Source: Eisenbergiella porci (GTDB taxonomy: Bacteria > Bacillota > Clostridia > Lachnospirales > Lachnospiraceae). From it: DNA of 64,000 nt. The notes under the pieces were generated by a model, which saw only the letters and a list, made by a program, of their open reading frames with translations, searched no databases and was not told the DNA's origin. The stretch covers positions 1-64,000 of the forward strand of contig NZ_VUMI01000001.1 in NCBI RefSeq assembly GCF_009696275.1. The letters run 5' to 3'. Shown here one piece after another: positions 60,731 through 64,000 of this stretch. Every line of letters starts with the position of its first letter. Within the stretch, counting starts at the first letter, position 1. Both the position numbers and the translations under genes were made by a program.

Positions 60731-61237
60731 ATGAAAAATGCTACTAAATTCTGCATTATCACCATTGTCGTCGGTATGCTGCTGGCGTTCACCATTTTTA
60801 CGCTCTTTGCAAACGGGATGCTGACGCTGGCAAACCCGTCCCTTTTCTTTATCGTGCTCATCGCGTTCGCCTGCATCATACTGGCGGCAATACTGGCAGG
60901 ATCTCTTGCGGCCAAAAATGAAGCCCGGCTGAGGGAGGCCTATTACTGCTGCGGCAATCTGGCGGTTACGGGAGGCACCTGTCTGACGCTCGCCGCATTT
61001 CTTACTTTCCTGAGTCCGGTTTCCACAGGTATAGTATTTGCCATCGGCATAGCCGTTTGTTTTTTCTTTCTCGTACTGCTCCTGGGCGGAATTCTCTGTT
61101 TTCTTCATTCCTATTTTTCCTACCGTTCCCCTTCCTGCGGCTCTCCTGCCGCTCCGGGACATACCTTTGGGCGGCCGGGGTATGAGGATCTTCCCCTCAG
61201 CGATGAAGGGAGCTGCCGAAGGAGGCCAATCCTGTAA
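60731..61237 (+). CDS. Four-helix membrane protein of unknown function
   Basis: A 168-residue hydrophobic protein with four membrane helices (about 8-30, 38-60, 75-95 and 100-128), a YYCCGN motif after the second helix and a polar C-terminal tail with CGSPAAPGHTFGRPGYEDLP. AAAGGAGGATACCT is a very strong ribosome site. Small clostridial proteins of this shape with a CCG motif occur in sporulating species, but I cannot name a family. It is flanked by pseudogenes and a CAP-domain gene. Confidence 0.7.
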   Translation: MKNATKFCIITIVVGMLLAFTIFTLFANGMLTLANPSLFFIVLIAFACIILAAILAGSLAAKNEARLREAYYCCGNLAVTGGTCLTLAAFLTFLSPVSTGIVFAIGIAVCFFFLVLLLGGILCFLHSYFSYRSPSCGSPAAPGHTFGRPGYEDLPLSDEGSCRRRPIL

Positions 61238-61287
61238 TATGCTCCCAGCTCTGGCGCAGGTTCTGTCCGCAGGATTCCAAAGAAAAA

Positions 61288-61325
61288 ATCAGCCTCAGAT
61301 TTCTCTGGGGCTGATCCTTCTTTTT
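61288..61325. terminator. Bidirectional terminator between membrane protein and CAP-domain genes
   Basis: ATCAGCC pairs with GGCTGAT (plus a shorter CAGA/TCTG part), with A residues before and CTTCTTTTTG after. It serves the convergent genes at 61237 and 61348. Confidence 0.75.
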
Positions 61326-61347
61326 GTTTCATTGCAGAATCGTTATT

Positions 61348-62214
61348 TTAATAGGTAAAAAGCTGTGTCCAGTAATTCACGCCGCCAATCTGCACATAGC
61401 CCACGCCGATAGAAGTGAACTTTTCATTCAGGATATTGGCACGGTGTCCTGCGCTGTTCATCCAGCCTTCCATAACCTGTTCCGGGGATTTCTGTCCCCA
61501 GGCAATATTTTCGCCGGAGCCTCTGTAGCTGACGCCCTGCTCCTTCAACGCCGTACTGAAATCTCTTCCGTCCGGTCTGGTATGGGAAAAGGACGTCTTG
61601 ATTTCAACCGCCCTTACCTGTGCGGCAGCCTGTACGTTCTGATCAACCTGCAGCGGGGACAGGCCTGCTTTTGCACGTTCCTCATTTACCAGCCTTGCCA
61701 CCTGGGCAGCAAAGGAAAGCTGGGTTTCATTATCCTGTGTTCCATCATTTCCCGTATCTCCGCCCGGTTTTTCCTGGTCGGGATTGTCCTGGCCCGGTTC
61801 GTTCTGATCCGGCTTCTGATCCGGTTTGTCCTGGTCCGGCTGATCGGTTCCCGGCTTATTCTGATCCGGCGTGCCGTTATCGGGCTTTCCCGTATCAGGC
61901 TGGCTGCCGTCCGGCTTTCCTGTATTCTGATCGCCGCCGGGCGTTCCCGGAAACGTATCACAGGGAGGAATGATTACCGGGCAGTCGCCCCACTGGATGG
62001 AGCCAAAGGAATTTCCCAGGCCGTTCAGCTTATCCTTGATATCCTCCGCGCTGCTGCCCTGAATAACTATCATATTTTTATAGGCAGCGTTCTGTATTCC
62101 ACGGCTGTTTCCAGCTGCATGTGCGGTTAATGCCGAGCCGGGAGCAATCCCCGCCGCCATTCCCAGAACAGATACCGTAACTGCGCCTGCTGTAAGTAAT
62201 GTTAATTTTCTCAT
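61348..62214 (-). CDS. Secreted CAP/SCP-domain protein with Pro/Asp/Gln-rich linker
   Basis: A 288-residue exported protein. Residues 1-33 are a signal peptide (TAGAVTVSVLGMAAGIAPGSA..AHA). A region with WGDCPVIIPPCD is followed by a low-complexity linker of about 60 residues built from PDQ/NKPGTDQ/PGQDNPDQ-like repeats, probably a wall-spanning arm. The C-terminal CAP domain (about 175-288) has VNEERAKAGLSPLQVDQN, IKTSFSHTRPDGRDF, GENIAWGQKSPEQVMEGWMN and SAGHRANILNEKFTSIGVGY. Bacterial CAP proteins are linked to spore or surface functions, usually of unknown activity. Confidence 0.88.
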   Translation of the reverse strand: MRKLTLLTAGAVTVSVLGMAAGIAPGSALTAHAAGNSRGIQNAAYKNMIVIQGSSAEDIKDKLNGLGNSFGSIQWGDCPVIIPPCDTFPGTPGGDQNTGKPDGSQPDTGKPDNGTPDQNKPGTDQPDQDKPDQKPDQNEPGQDNPDQEKPGGDTGNDGTQDNETQLSFAAQVARLVNEERAKAGLSPLQVDQNVQAAAQVRAVEIKTSFSHTRPDGRDFSTALKEQGVSYRGSGENIAWGQKSPEQVMEGWMNSAGHRANILNEKFTSIGVGYVQIGGVNYWTQLFTY

Positions 62215-62345
62215 TGCTGTCTCCTTTACAATTATTACGAATTTGTTACAAATATGTTACAAACACATAATAATACAAAAAACAGCATTGTGATCGTGGA
62301 AAGTTATGGAAACAGCAGCTTTGGGTACTGTCCGGACTGCTGGCA

Positions 62346-62472
62346 TTACAGCCTGTGCTCCTGATAAAAGTCCTTCAGGCCGCTTTTTATCTCCGGCGCA
62401 AGCTCCGTTTTCCTGACTCCTTCAATTGCGCCCTCCAGCGCCGAAAGCCTGTGGATACAGGCTTTCGGCGCT
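62346..62472 (-). pseudogene. C-terminal fragment of an unidentified gene
   Basis: A closed frame, ending in TAA at 62346-62348, reads RLSALEGAIEGVRKTELAPE then IKSGLKDFYQEHRL: coding-like composition and an amphipathic helical pattern, but no start. Its upstream end runs into the perfect palindrome at 62435-62474. Probably the tail of a lost gene. I cannot name the family. Confidence 0.4.
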
Positions 62473-62474
62473 GG
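62435..62474. repeat. Perfect palindrome with 18-bp arms
   Basis: CCAGCGCCGAAAGCCTGT (62435-62452) and its exact complement (62457-62474) with a four-base loop GGAT. No T run follows on either strand, so it is not a typical terminator. It joins the decayed ABC transporter region to the CAP-domain side. Confidence 0.75.
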
Positions 62475-62493
62475 GATTGATTGTGTTTAGAAA

Positions 62494-63230
62494 TCATTTC
62501 ATCTGCTGCTCTGCATGTTTGTTCCAAAGTTCATAAAAGTCAGATCGATTTTTAATTAGTTGGGCAAAGCATCCCTCTTCTCTGATTTCACCATTTTCGA
62601 GTAAGAATATTTTGTCAACAAATTTTATTGCTTTTAACCGATGGGTTATAAGCAAAATCAAACTGTCTTTTTTCTCTGAAAACAAATTCTGCAATACTTT
62701 TTCCTCTGACAAATAATCCATAGAAGCTGTTGCCTCATCCAAAATAATTATTGAAGCATCCTGTAATAAAACACGTGCAATATGCCAGTTTTTGTTTCTC
62801 TCCTGCTGATAATTTAATACCCTTTTCGCCAATATTAGTATCTAATCTTTTGTCCAAACCTTCTATTTTTTTCCTTTAATAATACCATATCGAGTACACT
62901 CCAAATTTCCTCCTGGGCATAACATTTATTCATAGTAATATTTTCTAATATAGTACCATCAAAAATTGGTGCATCCTAAGATACATATGATATATATTGA
63001 TAATATTTATCTAAATTTATTGTGCTTATATCTAACTCGTTAATGAATAACTTTCCTTTTGTTCCCTTTATAATACCCAGCAACGTTTTCACAAAAGTTG
63101 ACTTTCCGGCTCCGCTCTTACCAACAAGCGCATACTTTTTGCCGGCTTCCATTTCATATGATAGATTATGTACGGCATCTCTTCTGCCATAATCCCATAT
63201 ATACTTATAGTTAACATTTTATCATTATAT
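62494..63230 (-). pseudogene. Decayed ABC exporter ATPase domain
   Basis: Parts of one ABC ATPase are visible in several frames: Walker A LVGKSGAGKSTF near 63115, the Q-loop region now reading S-stop-DAPIFDGTI, the signature LSAGEKQK near 62815, Walker B IIILDEATASMD and the H-loop LLITHRLKAI. A TAG replaces the Q-loop Gln codon, at least two frameshifts separate the segments, and the membrane domain is absent. The region is much richer in A+T than its neighbours, hinting at foreign origin. The downstream frame 62494-62832 alone, with MAKRVLNYQQERNKN at its start, is not a functional protein. Confidence 0.8.
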
Positions 63231-63386
63231 AAATAATTTGAATAGTCTAAATTGAGTAAAAAAAGCACCTCCCGTGATGATGTCGAGAGATGCTTTCCCT
63301 TAATAGTGTACAACAGTTACAAAACAAATTATAAAGCAATTTTGCATTATATGCAAATACTGCAAGACTATACTTTCCAGGCCAGT

Positions 63387-64000
63387 TCAGCAGTTACCTG
63401 TGAACACATGCTTCAGGCGCCTGCCTGCGACATCCGCCAGCCGGCAGACAGTCTCCACTTTTGTGGGCGGCCGATCCGTCATTTTCCATCTGGGGAAAAA
63501 ACGGGTCACATGTAACGGTATTTTATCGTCAACTCCTGCTACCCAGGCCGCCAGCTGCTCCATCTGTCCCTCCGAATCATTTTCACCGGGGACAATCAGG
63601 GTGGTAAGCTCCACATGGCAGGCCGGGGCCGCCCTTTTGATAAACCGCTTCACAGTCTCCAAATCTCCGCCCAGGCTTCGGTAAAAGGCGTCCGTAATGC
63701 CCTTTAAATCAATATTCATGGCATCCGTAAATGGAAGGATTTCCTCCAGTACCTCTTCCGTCACGCTGCCGTTGGTCACGATAACATTTTTCATTCCCAC
63801 ACTGCGCACCAGCGCCGCCGTATCACGCACATATTCATAGCCCACCAACGGTTCGTTATAGGTATAGGCCACGCCGATATTTCCCTGCCTTCGAAGCTCC
63901 AGGGCTTTTCCCGTTTTCATTTTTTCTTGCCCGGCATCGCCCGATCTGCCCCGGCTGAAGCAGACAGTGATGCATGCATACCGGACAGCGTATCTGCCTT
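63387..64000 (-). pseudogene. amrS: AmmeMemoRadiSam-system radical SAM enzyme (AmrS), internally deleted
   Basis: The window edge cuts the 5' end. From 64000 down, a frame reads CPVCMHHCLLQPGQIGRC and RARKNENGK, which is the N-terminal Cys-rich segment of AmrS. At about 63905-63920 this frame joins, out of frame, the C-terminal two-thirds: ALELRRQGNIGVAYTYNEP, LVGYEYVRDTAALVRSVG, NIDLKGITDAFYRSLGGDLE and VTRFFPRWKMTDRPPTKVET, up to HVFTGNC. About 70 residues between them, including the CxxxCxxC cluster that binds the radical SAM [4Fe-4S], are missing. An ATG-initiated C-terminal product could not do radical chemistry. Confidence 0.8.

Noticed and set aside
63252-63515. Plus-strand open frame between the ABC remnant and AmrS
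   Set aside because: No ribosome site or fold and it overlaps the conserved end of AmrS.

Overview
The window looks like a chromosomal segment from a Gram-positive, spore-forming anaerobe of the Clostridia, most likely Lachnospiraceae. Evidence: a dprA-comM-sigK-hemW-lepA-spoIIP-gpr-rpsT backbone, three sporulation or germination genes (sigK, spoIIP, gpr), strong Shine-Dalgarno sites and an Ech-type hydrogenase. No rRNA, tRNA, CRISPR array or intact transposon was seen. The species cannot be fixed from sequence alone.

Layout. (1) 0.1-10.1 kb: conserved housekeeping and sporulation genes, nearly all on the minus strand, with rpsT divergent. (2) 10.1-20.4 kb: an accessory stretch of short minus-strand genes (acetyltransferases, a methyltransferase, a VOC protein, two DUF4261-like proteins, HAD phosphatases, SRPBCC) mixed with broken genes: a GNAT remnant, a frameshifted SGNH hydrolase, an NTF2-like gene with an in-frame TAG, and an ORF with no proper start. 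(3) 20.4-25.5 kb: uridine phosphorylase, a ComEC-like metallo-beta-lactamase-fold lipoprotein, a YcxB-like membrane protein, a collagen-like protein with a sigma-K-like promoter, acylphosphatase and an S1-domain protein. (4) 25.9-36.1 kb: a ten-gene minus-strand operon, echABCDEF-hypFCDE, behind a near-consensus promoter. It encodes a membrane-bound, ferredoxin-linked, proton-pumping [NiFe] hydrogenase plus the CN/CO ligand maturases; hypA, hypB and a large-subunit protease are absent.

(5) 36.3-37.4 kb: a small membrane protein and the fused scar of an ECF sigma/anti-sigma pair. (6) 37.5-48.0 kb: the most interesting locus, an eight-gene minus-strand operon encoding a lipoprotein with a glycosidase-like fold, a VTC (polyphosphate-polymerase-like) protein, a DUF4956 membrane protein, a CotH-family kinase, a membrane-anchored glycosidase, a HEAT-like membrane protein, a processive GT2 glycan synthase and a membrane protein with GGDEF and EAL domains that both lack catalytic residues. 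I read it as a surface-polysaccharide export and modification system with a built-in catalytically dead receptor-like subunit, possibly adding phosphate groups to the glycan. (7) 48.3-59.6 kb: plant- or host-glycan use, with a GH106-like glycosidase, two AraC regulators, two Gfo/Idh/MocA oxidoreductases and two xylose-isomerase-like TIM barrels, which together suggest oxidative (keto-sugar) glycoside processing. A GH13 glucosidase here is a deletion pseudogene, and two hairpin-rich elements lie beside it. (8) 59.6-64 kb: decayed genes (GHKL kinase, ABC ATPase, AmrS radical SAM enzyme) around an intact four-helix membrane protein and a secreted CAP-domain protein.

A recurring oddity is internal deletion: GH13, GHKL kinase, AmrS, GNAT and the sigma/anti-sigma pair all keep recognisable ends but lack the middle, usually with a frame change. 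This could be real genome decay or an assembly property and can be checked against reads.
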